From the NCBI RefSeq assembly GCF_016907795.1, contig NZ_JAFBCR010000001.1, forward strand, positions 1,426,001 through 1,490,000: a stretch of 64,000 nucleotides of DNA, given 5' to 3'. This document shows, in pieces, positions 8,654-17,162 of the stretch. The notes below the pieces were generated by a model. The model was not told where the DNA came from. It worked only from the letters and a program-made list of their open reading frames with translations, and did not search any database. This stretch comes from Kocuria palustris (GTDB lineage Bacteria; Actinomycetota; Actinomycetes; Actinomycetales; Micrococcaceae). The stretch's first letter is position 1; each line of letters starts with the position of its first letter. The position numbers and the translations under genes were made by a program.

Positions 8654-8760
8654 GGCCGATTGCGGGCTGTCCAGCCGTCGACTGGCCGATCCGGCACCGC
8701 TGCGAAGCCCGCAGCGGTGCCGGATCGGCCACTGGACGCTGGTGGGGTGGGGAATCGGCC
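8654..8760. repeat. 107-bp imperfect palindrome with perfect 21-bp core
   Basis: The core has a perfect 21-bp stem: 8684-8704 pairs with 8710-8730 around a 5-base centre. The outer ends GGCCGATT (8654-8661) and AATCGGCC (8753-8760) pair on the same axis, with partial matches between. The full structure is a single hairpin or cruciform of about 50 bp per arm. It lies between the ASCH gene start and the tRNA-Phe terminator. It is far larger than a terminator and resembles a REP-like or MITE-like intergenic element. There are no target duplications or coding content that I can see. Confidence 0.75.
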
Positions 8761-8806
8761 GCTCGGACAGCGGAGGGGCTGACGCTCGACAAGCGGGTGG
8801 GCATGC

Positions 8807-8840
8807 AGAAGGCCCCCGCGCTGGTGTGCGGGGGCCTTCT
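8807..8840 (-). terminator. Terminator of the tRNA-Asp/tRNA-Phe unit
   Basis: A perfect 13-bp stem (8807-8819 with 8828-8840, AGAAGGCCCCCGC) with an 8-base loop, immediately downstream of tRNA-Phe on the minus strand. Confidence 0.8.
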
Positions 8841-8846
8841 GGGCTG

Positions 8847-8919
8847 TGGCTCCGACCGGCGTCGATCCGGTGACCTTACGATTTTCAGTCGTACGCTCTA
8901 CCAACTGAGCTACAGAGCC
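8847..8919 (-). tRNA. tRNA-Phe (GAA)
   Basis: Read on the minus strand, the acceptor GGCTCTG pairs with CGGAGCC and the discriminator base is A. The D arm is AGCTCAGTTGGTAGAGC, and the anticodon stem TACGA/TCGTA encloses CTGAAAA with anticodon GAA. The T arm is present with GGATCGACGCC, where GATCGAC replaces the usual GTTCGA. CCA is not encoded. It lies about 56 bases downstream of tRNA-Asp and is probably co-transcribed with it. Confidence 0.95.
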
Positions 8920-8975
8920 AGGCATCCGGTGTCTCAGATGCCAAGACGGCCTCAGCTGAGCTGACGCCGTCCGTG

Positions 8976-9049
8976 CGACCCTGACGGGACTTGAACCCGC
9001 GACCTCCGCCGTGACAGGGCGGCGCGCTAACCAACTGCGCTACAGGGCC
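8976..9049 (-). tRNA. tRNA-Asp (GTC)
   Basis: On the minus strand the acceptor GGCCCTG pairs with CAGGGTC (one G-U pair) and the discriminator is G, as expected for Asp. The D arm is AGCGCAGTTGGTTAGCGC, the anticodon stem CCGCC/GGCGG presents GTC, and the T arm is CGGGTTCAAGTCCCG. CCA is not encoded. Small dyads lie between it and tRNA-Phe. Confidence 0.95.
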
Positions 9050-9200
9050 TTGTGGAGTGCTTACAGGCGGTCCCGCGGGACCTCCCTGCCGTTTTCCAAC
9101 GAGGCAAGATATTAGCACCATGACAGCCCCTGCGCGCAAATCGGGATCCGCAGCCCCCGGAGCTCATCCGTCGGGCGCTGAATGCCCCCGGAGACGACGA

Positions 9201-9232
9201 AGCGCCCGGCCGGCTGATGCCGACCGGGCGCT
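9201..9232 (-). terminator. Hairpin downstream of tRNA-Glu
   Basis: A 9-bp stem (9201-9209 AGCGCCCGG with 9224-9232) with a GC-rich loop about 10 bases past the tRNA-Glu 3' end on the minus strand. Confidence 0.6.
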
Positions 9233-9241
9233 CGCCTGCGC

Positions 9242-9317
<76 letters not shown>

Positions 9318-9459
9318 GCACCGCGCGCAAGGCGCGCGGATGGAACCGGAGCCTATCAGGTCCGCCCCCTCCCCCGAGGGCCCCGACGATGCCTCGACGG
9401 CGCCCCGACGACGGCGATCAACAGCCGTTGTCAGGCCCTTGCGCGAGAATGCAGCGGTG

Positions 9460-9807
9460 ATGGACGTCAGCGAGGCCGAGTTCGAATCCCTGGTCGATGA
9501 TGCCCTCGACGGCATCCCCGAGGACATCTTCGCGATGCTCGACAACGTCGTCGTGCTGATCGAAGCACGGCCTCCGGAGGGGATGCCGGAGCTGCTGGGG
9601 CTCTACGAGGGCGTGCCACTCACCGAGAGGGACTCGTCGTGGATGGGCTCGCTGCCCGATCACATCCGCATCTTCCGCGAACCGCTGCTGCGCATGTGCC
9701 GCGATCGGGATGAGCTGGTCCACGAGATCACCGTGACCGTCGTGCACGAGATCGCCCACCACTTCGGGATCGAGGAGCAGCGGCTGCACCGACTCGGCTG
9801 GGGATGA
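9460..9807 (+). CDS. Zinicin-like metallopeptidase family protein
   Basis: A 115-residue protein of the MMP/zinicin-like family (formerly DUF1025). The diagnostic zinc site VVHEIAHHFGIEEQRLHRLGWG lies at the C terminus, with an HExxH pair and a downstream Glu as third ligand. It is preceded by the acidic N-terminal pattern DVSEAEFESLVDDALDGIP and the segment LPDHIRIFREPLLRMC typical of the family. ATG 9460 is preferred to the distant ATG at 9310, which overlaps tRNA-Glu on the opposite strand. GTG 9457 is an alternative one codon earlier. Family members are small cytosolic putative proteases with no established substrate. The position next to tRNA-Glu is common in Micrococcales. Confidence 0.85.
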   Translation: MDVSEAEFESLVDDALDGIPEDIFAMLDNVVVLIEARPPEGMPELLGLYEGVPLTERDSSWMGSLPDHIRIFREPLLRMCRDRDELVHEITVTVVHEIAHHFGIEEQRLHRLGWG

Positions 9808-9892
9808 GGCAGCCGTACCGCGTGCTTGCAGGAGCGCGGGGCAGAATGTCCGCAGGAGACCACCGCACACCACTCGTCAGCAGGAGACAGCG

Positions 9893-11245
9893 ATGACCGC
9901 AGAGGATGGACTGCCCTCGGAGACGGGGCCCGCGACCTGGAGCACCTGGGACCGCTCCGGGACGGCGGAGGGCGTCCGCACGCTGCGCCCCCAGACCGTC
10001 GAGCAGCTCTCCGAGGCCATGGCGGCGGCCGCGGCGGCGGGGCTGAGCACCCGGGTCACGGGCGCGGGCCACAGCTTCAACCTGCTGGCTCAGCCGCAGG
10101 AGCTGCGCCTGGACACCTCCGAGCTTGTGGGGCTGCAGGAGGTCGACCGGCAGGGGCGTCGAGCCACGCTGCTGGGCGGCACCCCGCTGATCCAGGCCGC
10201 GCGGGAGCTCGATGCCTGCGGACTGGCCTTCTCCAACCTGCCCGACACCCTGCACCAGTCCATTGCCGGGGCGATCTCCACCGCCACGCACGGCACCGGC
10301 GCCGGCTTCCAGTCGCTGTCGGGGCAGGTCGTGGCGCTGACCCTGGTGCTGGCCTCCGGCGAGATCGTCGAGTGCTCCCTCACCCAGCGCCCGGAGCTCT
10401 TCCAGGCGACCCGGGCCGGGCTGGGCGTCGTCGGTGTGATCGCCGCCGTCACGGTGCAGTGCGAGGACTCCTTCCGCCTGCACTCCGCCGAGTTCAACGA
10501 GTCGCTCGAGCCGCTGATCGCGGGCCTGGGCGAACGCATGGCCTCGGCCGATCACTTCGAGCTGTACTGGAACCCGGGCAGCGACTCCGCCCACACCCAC
10601 ATCATGAGCCGCCTGCACCGGCTGCCCTCCGAATGGTCCGCCCCCGGCTCCCGGATGGCCCAGGGCGTGCGCCGCAGCGACGACGCCGTCCTGCGCCGCG
10701 CCCTGCCGGCGGCCCTGAACCGCCTGGCCGGGGCCGCCCCGCGAGCGATCCCCGGGCTGCGCCGGCTGGACTCGCTGTCGCTGAGCTCGCGGCGCTACAC
10801 GGATCTGTCCTACAAGGTCTTCGCCTCCTCGAGGCCCGTGAAGTTCCTGCAGACCGAGTGGGCCGTGCCCCTCGAGCATCTCCCGGAGACCTTCCGCGAG
10901 GTGCAGAAGGTGCTCGAGCGCGAGCAGGCCGATCTGGGCCTCCCGCTGAGCGTGCGATGCTCGGCGCCGGAGGAGACCTGGCTGTCTCCGGCGCACGCGC
11001 GCTACACCGGGTGGATCACGGTGCGGCAGTTCTGGCGGCGCTGGCGCCCGGAGACCTTCGAGGCCCTCGAGGAGGTCTTCCTGGCCCACGACGGACGCCC
11101 CCACTGGGGCGGTCGGCATGGACTGCAGGCCGAGCAGCTGCGTCCCATGTACGCGCACTGGGACGACTTCCTGGCCGTGCGCGAGCAGGCGGACCCCCGG
11201 GGCCTCCTGCTCAACGACACCGCCCGCGGCCTGCTGGGCCTCTGA
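9893..11245 (+). CDS. D-arabinono-1,4-lactone oxidase family FAD enzyme
   Basis: Aldonolactone oxidoreductase of the VAO flavoprotein superfamily, 450 residues. The FAD-binding domain (residues about 15-190) shows TGAGHSFN, in which His60 is the usual site of covalent FAD attachment, and STATHGTG near residue 138. The C-terminal ALO-type domain spans about 190-450 and ends with YAHWDDFLAVREQADPRGLL, a close match to the family end pattern (HW.....R...DP.G.F.N). Such enzymes oxidise sugar 1,4-lactones such as L-gulono- or D-arabinono-lactone using O2 or an electron acceptor. The real substrate is unknown. Start ATG at 9893 follows GGAG (about 9882). A strong hairpin follows the stop codon. Confidence 0.85.
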   Translation: MTAEDGLPSETGPATWSTWDRSGTAEGVRTLRPQTVEQLSEAMAAAAAAGLSTRVTGAGHSFNLLAQPQELRLDTSELVGLQEVDRQGRRATLLGGTPLIQAARELDACGLAFSNLPDTLHQSIAGAISTATHGTGAGFQSLSGQVVALTLVLASGEIVECSLTQRPELFQATRAGLGVVGVIAAVTVQCEDSFRLHSAEFNESLEPLIAGLGERMASADHFELYWNPGSDSAHTHIMSRLHRLPSEWSAPGSRMAQGVRRSDDAVLRRALPAALNRLAGAAPRAIPGLRRLDSLSLSSRRYTDLSYKVFASSRPVKFLQTEWAVPLEHLPETFREVQKVLEREQADLGLPLSVRCSAPEETWLSPAHARYTGWITVRQFWRRWRPETFEALEEVFLAHDGRPHWGGRHGLQAEQLRPMYAHWDDFLAVREQADPRGLLLNDTARGLLGL

Positions 11246-11251
11246 GAGCAG

Positions 11252-11289
11252 CTGCCGGCCCCGCCCCGCGAGCGGGGCAGGACCGGCAG
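11252..11289. terminator. Bidirectional hairpin between convergent genes
   Basis: An 18-base inverted repeat (11252-11269 with 11272-11289, two mismatches that form G-U pairs on one strand) lying between the convergent lactone oxidase and FprA genes. It probably terminates both. Confidence 0.8.
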
Positions 11290-11296
11290 ACGGGGC

Positions 11297-12709
11297 TCAG
11301 CCCTGTCGGGAGACCCGGACCATCTCCTCGCGGTCCACGACCTTCACGCGCTCGCGGGGGTTGCCCTCGGCGTCGTGGGAGGAGGCGCCGAGCGCCTGCT
11401 CGTGCTCGTCGAGCTGCAGCCAGCCGTCCCAGGTGGTGTACTCGACGCCCTTGGACTCGAGGGTCTCCACGACCGCCTCGGGCTCGGGGCGCACGGCCGA
11501 GAGCTGGCCGCGGTCCTCGAGCAGGTGCGTGATGGTCTCGAGGGCATCCGACTTGGTGGCGCCGATCAGACCCACGGGTCCGCGCTTGATCCAGCCGGAG
11601 GCGTAGACGCCGTTGAGCACCGAGCCCTCGGGATCGACCACGCGCCCCTCCTGGTTCAGGATCACGCCGTGGTGGAGGTCGAACGGGATCTCCGGCAGCG
11701 GCGAGCCCAGGTAGCCGATCGCGTAGTAGACGGCGCCCATGGGGTGGTCGACGTACTCGCCGATCGGGGACACGGAGCCGTCCTCGTTGAGGCGGGTGCG
11801 CTCGGTGCGCAGCGCCACGACCTTGCCGTCCTCGCCCAGGATCTGCTCCGGGCGCTGGAAGAAGTGCAGGTGCAGACGGCGCGAGGCCGTCTTGGGGGTC
11901 TCGTCCTCGACCCACTTGCGCAGGGTCTTGAGCATGACCTTGGCCTGGTTGGAGTCACCGGCTGCCTCGTCGGCCACATCCTCCGGGGAGTAGTCCTCGT
12001 CGTGGACGATGACGTCGACGTCCGGGACCTTGCCGAGCTCGCGCAGCTCGAGCGGGGTGAACTTCATCTGGGCCGGGCCGCGGCGGCCGAAGACGTGGAC
12101 GTCCGTGACCGGGCTGGCCTTCAGCCCCTGGTACACGTTGCCCGGGATCTCGGTGGTGAGCATGTCATCCGCGTGCTTGGCCAGCACGCGGGCCACGTCC
12201 AGGGCCACGTTGCCGTTGCCGATGACCGCGACCTGCTCCGCCTCCAGGGGCCACTCGCGCGGGTAGTCGGGGTGGCCGTCGTACCAGGCGACGAAGTCCG
12301 CCGCTCCGTGCACGCCGTCGAGCTCGACGCCCTCGACCTCGAGCGGGGCGTCCTTGACGGCGCCGGTGGAGAACACGACGGCGTCGTAGAGGTCCTGCAG
12401 GTCACCCAGGGTGAGGTCCCGGCCGTACTCGACGTTGCCGAAGAAGCGCACCGCGCCGCTGCCCAGGATCTGGCGCAGGGCCGTGATGATGCCCTTGATG
12501 CGGGGGTGATCGGGGGCCACGCCGTAGCGGATCAGGCCGAAGGGGGTGGGGTAGCGGTCGAAGAGGTCGATCGAGACCTCCACCTCGCCGGACTTCACGG
12601 CCTCCGACTTGGCCAGCATGTCCGCGGTGTAGATGCCCGCGGGGCCGGCGCCGATGATCGCCACGCGCAGCGGCCGTCCGGCGCCCTGCGTCTGCGTCTG
12701 CTCCGTCAT
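11297..12709 (-). CDS. fprA: Ferredoxin--NADP+ reductase, FprA type
   Basis: Adrenodoxin-reductase-like flavoenzyme that moves electrons between NADPH and ferredoxin, 470 residues. The FAD site IIGAGPAGIY is at about 18-27. The segment YPTPFGLIRYGVAPDHPRIK and the NADP site AVIGNGNVALDVAR (about 161-174) are family hallmarks. Near the C terminus GVYASGWIKRGPVGLIGATK closes the FAD site. The start ATG has GGAGGAGAG just upstream. It lies 90 bases after ssuC on the same strand, at the end of the sulfur operon. In Corynebacterium glutamicum a related gene, fpr2, heads the cysIXHDNYZ operon, so a role in feeding the ferredoxin-dependent sulfite reductase is likely. A small hairpin (12724-12742) in its leader suggests separate or attenuated expression. 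Confidence 0.93.
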   Translation of the reverse strand: MTEQTQTQGAGRPLRVAIIGAGPAGIYTADMLAKSEAVKSGEVEVSIDLFDRYPTPFGLIRYGVAPDHPRIKGIITALRQILGSGAVRFFGNVEYGRDLTLGDLQDLYDAVVFSTGAVKDAPLEVEGVELDGVHGAADFVAWYDGHPDYPREWPLEAEQVAVIGNGNVALDVARVLAKHADDMLTTEIPGNVYQGLKASPVTDVHVFGRRGPAQMKFTPLELRELGKVPDVDVIVHDEDYSPEDVADEAAGDSNQAKVMLKTLRKWVEDETPKTASRRLHLHFFQRPEQILGEDGKVVALRTERTRLNEDGSVSPIGEYVDHPMGAVYYAIGYLGSPLPEIPFDLHHGVILNQEGRVVDPEGSVLNGVYASGWIKRGPVGLIGATKSDALETITHLLEDRGQLSAVRPEPEAVVETLESKGVEYTTWDGWLQLDEHEQALGASSHDAEGNPRERVKVVDREEMVRVSRQG

Positions 12710-12723
12710 GTATCTCTCCTCCT

Positions 12724-12742
12724 CGGCCCCAGCCGGGGGCCG
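12724..12742 (-). promoter_or_regulatory. Leader hairpin between ssuC and fprA
   Basis: A 7-bp stem CGGCCCC/GGGGCCG (12724-12730 with 12736-12742) directly before the fprA ribosome-binding site. It could partly terminate read-through from ssuC or structure the fprA leader. Confidence 0.35.
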
Positions 12743-12799
12743 TGCGTACGTTTCTGCGGCTGATCCACTGAGGCCAGCCTAAGCAATGAGTTGGTCCGC

Positions 12800-13756
12800 T
12801 CAGGACCGCAGCAGGCCGCGACCTCGCAGCAGCCGCTTCTCGAGCGGGTTGAACAGCAGCAGCTCGATCACGATGCCGACCGCCAGGATGGTCAGCACGG
12901 CGGTCAGCACGACCGCCATGTCCGAGACGGTGCGGCCCTGCGCCAGCAGGGAGCCCAGCCCGAAGCCGATCGAGCCGCCGATCGCGATGAGCTCGGCACC
13001 CATCAGGGAGCGCCACGAGAACGCCCAGCCCTGCTTGAGCCCAGCCACATAGCCCGGCATCGCCGCGGGCAGCACGACCTTCAGCGCCAGCGTGGAGCCC
13101 GTGGCCCCCATGATCCGCCCGGCCTTGAGCAGCTGCGGCGGGATCTGGTCCACGCCGGCCAGCATGCCGTTGACGATCGACGGGATCGCGCCCATCAGCA
13201 CCACGAAGTAGACCGTGGCATCCGACAGGCCGAACCACACGATCGCTGCCGGCACCCAGGCCACCGAGGGCAGCACCTGCATGCCGGAGATCAGCGGGCC
13301 CACCGCGTTGCGCAGCCCCTGCCACGAGGCGATCAGCAGGGCGAGAGGCGTGGCCACCAGAACCGCGATCAGGAAGCCGCTGATGCCTCGCCACAGCGAC
13401 GTGCCCAGCGCCCCGGGAAGCGTGCCGTCGGCGGTGGCCGCCCCGATCTGCCGGGCGACGTCGATCGGTCCCGGCATGATGTCCGGGCGCGGATCGATCA
13501 GGGCCACGAGCAGCTGCCAGATCAGCACGGCGGCCACGAGCGCGGCCAGCGTGGGGGCGGCGCGCTGCCGGAAGACCTCCCCCGGGGAGCGTCGACGGCG
13601 GCCGTCGGACTGCAGCGCGTCCAGCCCCGCCAGGGCGCTGTCCGGGGAGTCGGGGCTGGACGCGGACGTCTCCGAGGACGACGGGCCCGACGACGGCGTG
13701 CCGCGACCCTGCGCCCAGGGCGTCTGGGCGCAGGCGGTGGTGCGATCAGCGGGCAT
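12800..13756 (-). CDS. ssuC: ABC transporter permease, SsuC/TauC type
   Basis: Inner-membrane subunit of a nitrate/sulfonate/taurine-type ABC importer, 318 residues. A long charged, Ser-rich cytoplasmic leader (about 65 residues) precedes six transmembrane segments. The BPD_transp_1 domain occupies about 120-300. The coupling loop is seen in MGATGSTLALKVVLPAAMPG (EAA-like motif, A-x-x-x-G followed by ...LP). The segment MQVLPSVAWVPAAIVWFGLS is characteristic of SsuC/TauC/NrtB permeases. Its start codon overlaps the end of ssuB by 11 bases, so the two are translationally coupled. Substrate could be alkanesulfonates, taurine or sulfate itself; the setting in a sulfate-reduction operon makes inorganic sulfate or sulfonate most plausible. 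Confidence 0.85.
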   Translation of the reverse strand: MPADRTTACAQTPWAQGRGTPSSGPSSSETSASSPDSPDSALAGLDALQSDGRRRRSPGEVFRQRAAPTLAALVAAVLIWQLLVALIDPRPDIMPGPIDVARQIGAATADGTLPGALGTSLWRGISGFLIAVLVATPLALLIASWQGLRNAVGPLISGMQVLPSVAWVPAAIVWFGLSDATVYFVVLMGAIPSIVNGMLAGVDQIPPQLLKAGRIMGATGSTLALKVVLPAAMPGYVAGLKQGWAFSWRSLMGAELIAIGGSIGFGLGSLLAQGRTVSDMAVVLTAVLTILAVGIVIELLLFNPLEKRLLRGRGLLRS

Positions 13757-14513
13757 GGCGGCCGATCTCCTCCCTGAGGCGGCGGGTGATGGTGCGGGTC
13801 AGCTCCGCCAGCGTCTCCTCGGAGGTCTGGCCGCTGGCCTCGAAGCCGTAGGAGTCCGGATCCTTCCAGGGCCCCGTGTCCCACTGCTCGACGATCCGCC
13901 CGGGCCGCGACGACAGCAGCAGCACGCGCTGGCCCAGGTGGACGGCCTCGGAGACGTTGTGGGTGATGAACACGATGGTGCGCCCGGTGACCTCCCAGAT
14001 CCGCAGCAGCTCCTCCTGGAGCAGGTCCCGGGTGATGGCGTCCAGCGCCGAGAAGGGCTCGTCCATCAGCAGGACCTCGCGCTCCTGGGCGAGGCCGCGG
14101 GCCAGGCCAACGCGCTGGCGCATGCCTCCGGAGAGCTCGTGCGGGCGCTTGTCCGCGACCTGCGGCAGGCGCACGAGCTCGAGCAGCTCCTCGGCCCGCT
14201 CGCGGCGCTGAGCACGGGGCACGCCTGCCAGCTCGAGGGCCAGCTCCACGTTCTGCCCGGCGGTGAGCCACGGGAACAGGGAGGCATCCTGGAACATGAA
14301 CGCGCAGCCCTCGGCAGGGGCCGTGACGCTGCCCGCGGTGGGCTCCTCGAGTCCGGCGATGATGTTCAGCAGCGTCGTCTTGCCGGAGCCCGAGGCCCCG
14401 AGCAGGGTCACGAACTCGCCGCGGCGCACCTCCAGGTCCAGGTCCGCGAGCACGGGAGGCCCTCCGAAGGACTTGGCCAGCCCGTCCAGGCGGATCACGG
14501 ACTGCCCGCTCAC
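13746..14513 (-). CDS. ssuB: ABC transporter ATP-binding protein, SsuB/TauB type
   Basis: ATPase subunit of the importer, 255 residues. Walker A is GASGSGKT (39-46), the Q-loop is MFQDASLFPWL (73-83), the ABC signature is LSGGMRQR (127-134), Walker B is VLLMDEP (147-153), and the H-loop is FITHNVSEA. The pattern Q-D-x-x-L-x-P-W is typical of the nitrate/sulfonate/taurine subfamily. A GTG at 14513 is the start; its GTGA overlaps the stop of ssuA by 4 bases. The frame continues open upstream to 15089 but that part is antisense-like noise across ssuA. The gene is coupled to both neighbours. Confidence 0.92.
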   Translation of the reverse strand: MSGQSVIRLDGLAKSFGGPPVLADLDLEVRRGEFVTLLGASGSGKTTLLNIIAGLEEPTAGSVTAPAEGCAFMFQDASLFPWLTAGQNVELALELAGVPRAQRRERAEELLELVRLPQVADKRPHELSGGMRQRVGLARGLAQEREVLLMDEPFSALDAITRDLLQEELLRIWEVTGRTIVFITHNVSEAVHLGQRVLLLSSRPGRIVEQWDTGPWKDPDSYGFEASGQTSEETLAELTRTITRRLREEIGRHAR

Positions 14514-15682
14514 TGCTGGGCCTCCACGGGCTCCAGGCCTCGCTGCTCGCGCACGCGGTTCAGCGGCTCCACGTCGACCATGCCGTCCAGTGAGGCATCC
14601 TGCGTGACCCCGGCGGAGACGCCGTTGTCGAGCAGGGTCGAATACGTCGAGGCCATGGGATCGGCGGTCCACTGCATCTGCTCCAGGGCGCTGATCAGCG
14701 TCTGCTCGGGCAGCGCCTGGCCCTGGGCGTCGACCATCGCCTCGTTGAGCATGACGGCCTCGTCCTCCTGCGGCATCTGCTCGAGGTGCTCGACCGAGTC
14801 CTCGAGGCCGTCGAGCAGCTTCTCCACGGTCTGCGGGTGCTCCTTGAGGTAGTCGGTGCGCACGGCCAGCACCGTCGTGGGGTACTCGCCGTCGGGCCAC
14901 AGATCGCCCTCGTCCACGAGCACGCGACCACCCTCCTCGGTCATGAGGGTGACCCACGGCTGGGGGCCCCAGAAGCCGTCGATCTGGCCCTGCCGGAAGG
15001 TCTGCAGCGCCTGACCGGAGGGCATGGGCGTGATCGAGACGGAGTCCGGGGAGCCGGTGTCCACCTCGTAGCCGCGCTCCTCGAGCCACACGCGCAGCGC
15101 CACGTCCTGCGTGCCGCCCAGCGCCGGGGTCGCGAACGTGCGCCCGGCCAGGTCGTCCTCGCCGGCGACGTCGTCGGAGACGATGAACTGTGCGCCGCCG
15201 GAGGTCGCCCCGCCGATGATCGTGATCGACTCGCCGCCGGACTGCACGTACGAGTTGATCGCGGGGTTCGGGCCCATGAACGCGGCATCGACCTCGCCGG
15301 AGTTCATGGCCTCGATGGTCGTGGGGCCGGTCGAGAAGACCTGGGTGCTCAGCTCGGTGCTGCCCAGCGCCTCGTCGAAGATCCCGTCGTGGACACCGGC
15401 CAGCGCCGGGCCGTGCGTCAGGTTGGCGAAGTAGCCCAGCGTGAGCTCGTCGGCATCCGAGGTCTGGATCCGCTGGTCCTCGAGCGCGTCCAGCGTCCCG
15501 TTGGCGCGCAGCGCCGTGGCCGTCACGGACAGCACGAGCAGCACGGCCAGGCCTGTGAGCACCAAGGGCCAGCCGGTGAAGCGGCGCTTGGGCCGCTGCC
15601 GCCCCTCGGACCCGCCGGGGGTGCGCGTGACGGTCTCCAGCGGTTCTGGGGCGCCGTCGCGGCCGCGGCTGCGTTCGGCCAC
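14510..15682 (-). CDS. ssuA: Sulfonate/nitrate-type substrate-binding protein
   Basis: Extracytoplasmic binding protein of the NMT1/SsuA type, 390 residues. A basic, Pro/Arg-rich leader is followed by one hydrophobic segment (WPLVLTGLAVLLVLSVTATA, about 38-57) and the binding domain, starting LTLGYFANLTHGPALAG. There is no lipobox Cys, so it is probably held by an uncleaved membrane anchor or a signal-peptidase-I-cleaved leader. Family features include STGPTTIEAMNSGEVDAAFMG, DLAGRTFATPALGGTQDVAL and QIDGFWGPQPW. The start GTG follows the cysN stop directly (TGAGTG). Placement between cysN and ssuB ties uptake to sulfate activation. The ligand is unproven. Confidence 0.85.
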   Translation of the reverse strand: MAERSRGRDGAPEPLETVTRTPGGSEGRQRPKRRFTGWPLVLTGLAVLLVLSVTATALRANGTLDALEDQRIQTSDADELTLGYFANLTHGPALAGVHDGIFDEALGSTELSTQVFSTGPTTIEAMNSGEVDAAFMGPNPAINSYVQSGGESITIIGGATSGGAQFIVSDDVAGEDDLAGRTFATPALGGTQDVALRVWLEERGYEVDTGSPDSVSITPMPSGQALQTFRQGQIDGFWGPQPWVTLMTEEGGRVLVDEGDLWPDGEYPTTVLAVRTDYLKEHPQTVEKLLDGLEDSVEHLEQMPQEDEAVMLNEAMVDAQGQALPEQTLISALEQMQWTADPMASTYSTLLDNGVSAGVTQDASLDGMVDVEPLNRVREQRGLEPVEAQQ

Positions 15683-17080
15683 TCAGCCCTCCCCGACCAG
15701 GCCGGCGGCCAGGGTGTTCCCGGACTGCTCGTCGATCAGCAGGAAGGCACCGGTGCGGCGCAGCTGGGCGTAGTCGTCCAGCGGCAGCGCCGACGGGGTG
15801 CGCAGCACGACCGAGCCGATGTCGTTGAGCTCGAGGGACTGCGCCTGGCCCAGCTGCATGGTCTCCAGGTCCAGGGCGCCGACGATCTCGCCCACCATGG
15901 CCTTGACCGTGGCGGTGCCGTGCTTGAGCAGCACGCGGGAGCGCGGGCGCAGAGGGGTCTCGCCGAGCCAGGCCAGGCGGGCCGCGATCTCCTTGACCGG
16001 CTCCGGCGGGGTCGGATCGGCTGCGGCGATGAGCTCGCCGCGGGCCACGTCGAGGTCATCGGCCAGGCGAAGCGTCACCGAGCGCGGGGCGGCGGCCTCC
16101 GTGAGCTGCTCGCCCGGGAAGGGACCGGCCTGCTCGGAGGCTGTGCCGGCCACGTCGATGCCCACGACCGTGCTCCGGCGCCCAGACGGCTGCACGACGA
16201 CCTCATCGCCCACGGAGACGGTCCCGGAAGCGATCTGCCCGGCGTAGCCGCGGTAGTCGCGGGTGGCCTCGGGATCCACGCCCTGGGCCACGCCTCCCTG
16301 CGGGCGGATGACGTACTGCACGGGGAAGCGGAAGGGTCGGGCCTCGCCGCGGCCGGACTCGTCGACCGTGGGCAGCTCCTCGAGGATCCGCAGCAGCGGG
16401 CGGCCGTCGTAGCCGCCCCGGGAGTACCAGGACAGCCGCTCGGAGGGCTCCACGACGTTGTCGCCCTCCAGTGCGGAGACCGGCACGACCTTCAGACCCC
16501 GGAGGAGCTCCTCGGAGCCGATGCTGCGAGCGACCTCGGTGATCTCGTCGCGGATCTCGTCGAAGCGGGCCTGCGACCAGTCCACCAGGTCGATCTTGTT
16601 GACGGCCACGATCACGTGCGGGACGCGCAGCAGCGCCGTCACGGCCAGGTGGCGGCGGGTCTGCTCGAGCACGCCGTGGCGGGCGTCGACCAGCAGGACG
16701 ACGGCGTCGGCGGTCGAGGCGCCGGTGACCGTGTTCTTCGTGTACTGCACGTGCCCGGGGCAGTCGGCCAGCACGAACGAGCGGCGGTCGGTCGCGAAGT
16801 AGCGGTAGGCCACATCGATCGTGATGCCCTGCTCGCGCTCGGCGCGCAGCCCGTCGGTCAGCAGGGCGAGATCCAGCTTGCCCTCGCCGCCGCCGAAGCC
16901 GCGCTCGGCGGAGGTGCGGGCCACGGCCTCGAGCTGATCGGCCAGGATCGCCTTGGCGTCGTGCAGCAGCCGGCCCACCAGGGTGGACTTGCCGTCGTCG
17001 ACGGAGCCGGCGGTCGCGAAGCGGAACAGCGAGCCGGGATCGATCGTGGAGGTCACGGCGGGAGCGGAGGTCTCGGTCAC
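15683..17080 (-). CDS. cysN: Sulfate adenylyltransferase subunit 1 (GTPase)
   Basis: Large regulatory GTPase subunit of ATP sulfurylase, which with CysD forms adenylyl sulfate from ATP and sulfate. With a GTG start at 17080 it has 465 residues. G1 is GSVDDGKS (25-32), G3 is DCPGH (106-110) and G4 is NKID (161-164). An EF-Tu-like beta-barrel region follows, with PVQYVIRPQG and the GQIASGTVSVGDEV segment. GTG 17080 is favoured because AGAAGG lies just upstream; ATG 17110 and the longer frame to 17218 lack such a site, and the latter overlaps cysD. There is no C-terminal APS kinase domain, so this is CysN rather than CysNC, in line with the APS-type CysH nearby. Confidence 0.93.
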   Translation of the reverse strand: MTETSAPAVTSTIDPGSLFRFATAGSVDDGKSTLVGRLLHDAKAILADQLEAVARTSAERGFGGGEGKLDLALLTDGLRAEREQGITIDVAYRYFATDRRSFVLADCPGHVQYTKNTVTGASTADAVVLLVDARHGVLEQTRRHLAVTALLRVPHVIVAVNKIDLVDWSQARFDEIRDEITEVARSIGSEELLRGLKVVPVSALEGDNVVEPSERLSWYSRGGYDGRPLLRILEELPTVDESGRGEARPFRFPVQYVIRPQGGVAQGVDPEATRDYRGYAGQIASGTVSVGDEVVVQPSGRRSTVVGIDVAGTASEQAGPFPGEQLTEAAAPRSVTLRLADDLDVARGELIAAADPTPPEPVKEIAARLAWLGETPLRPRSRVLLKHGTATVKAMVGEIVGALDLETMQLGQAQSLELNDIGSVVLRTPSALPLDDYAQLRRTGAFLLIDEQSGNTLAAGLVGEG

Positions 17081-17162
17081 GGGCACCTTCTGTGGTTCTT
17101 CGGCGCGCATCGGCGCTGGGGCGTGGACGGGGCGGAGGCAGCGGGGCTCACGGCCCGGAGGA

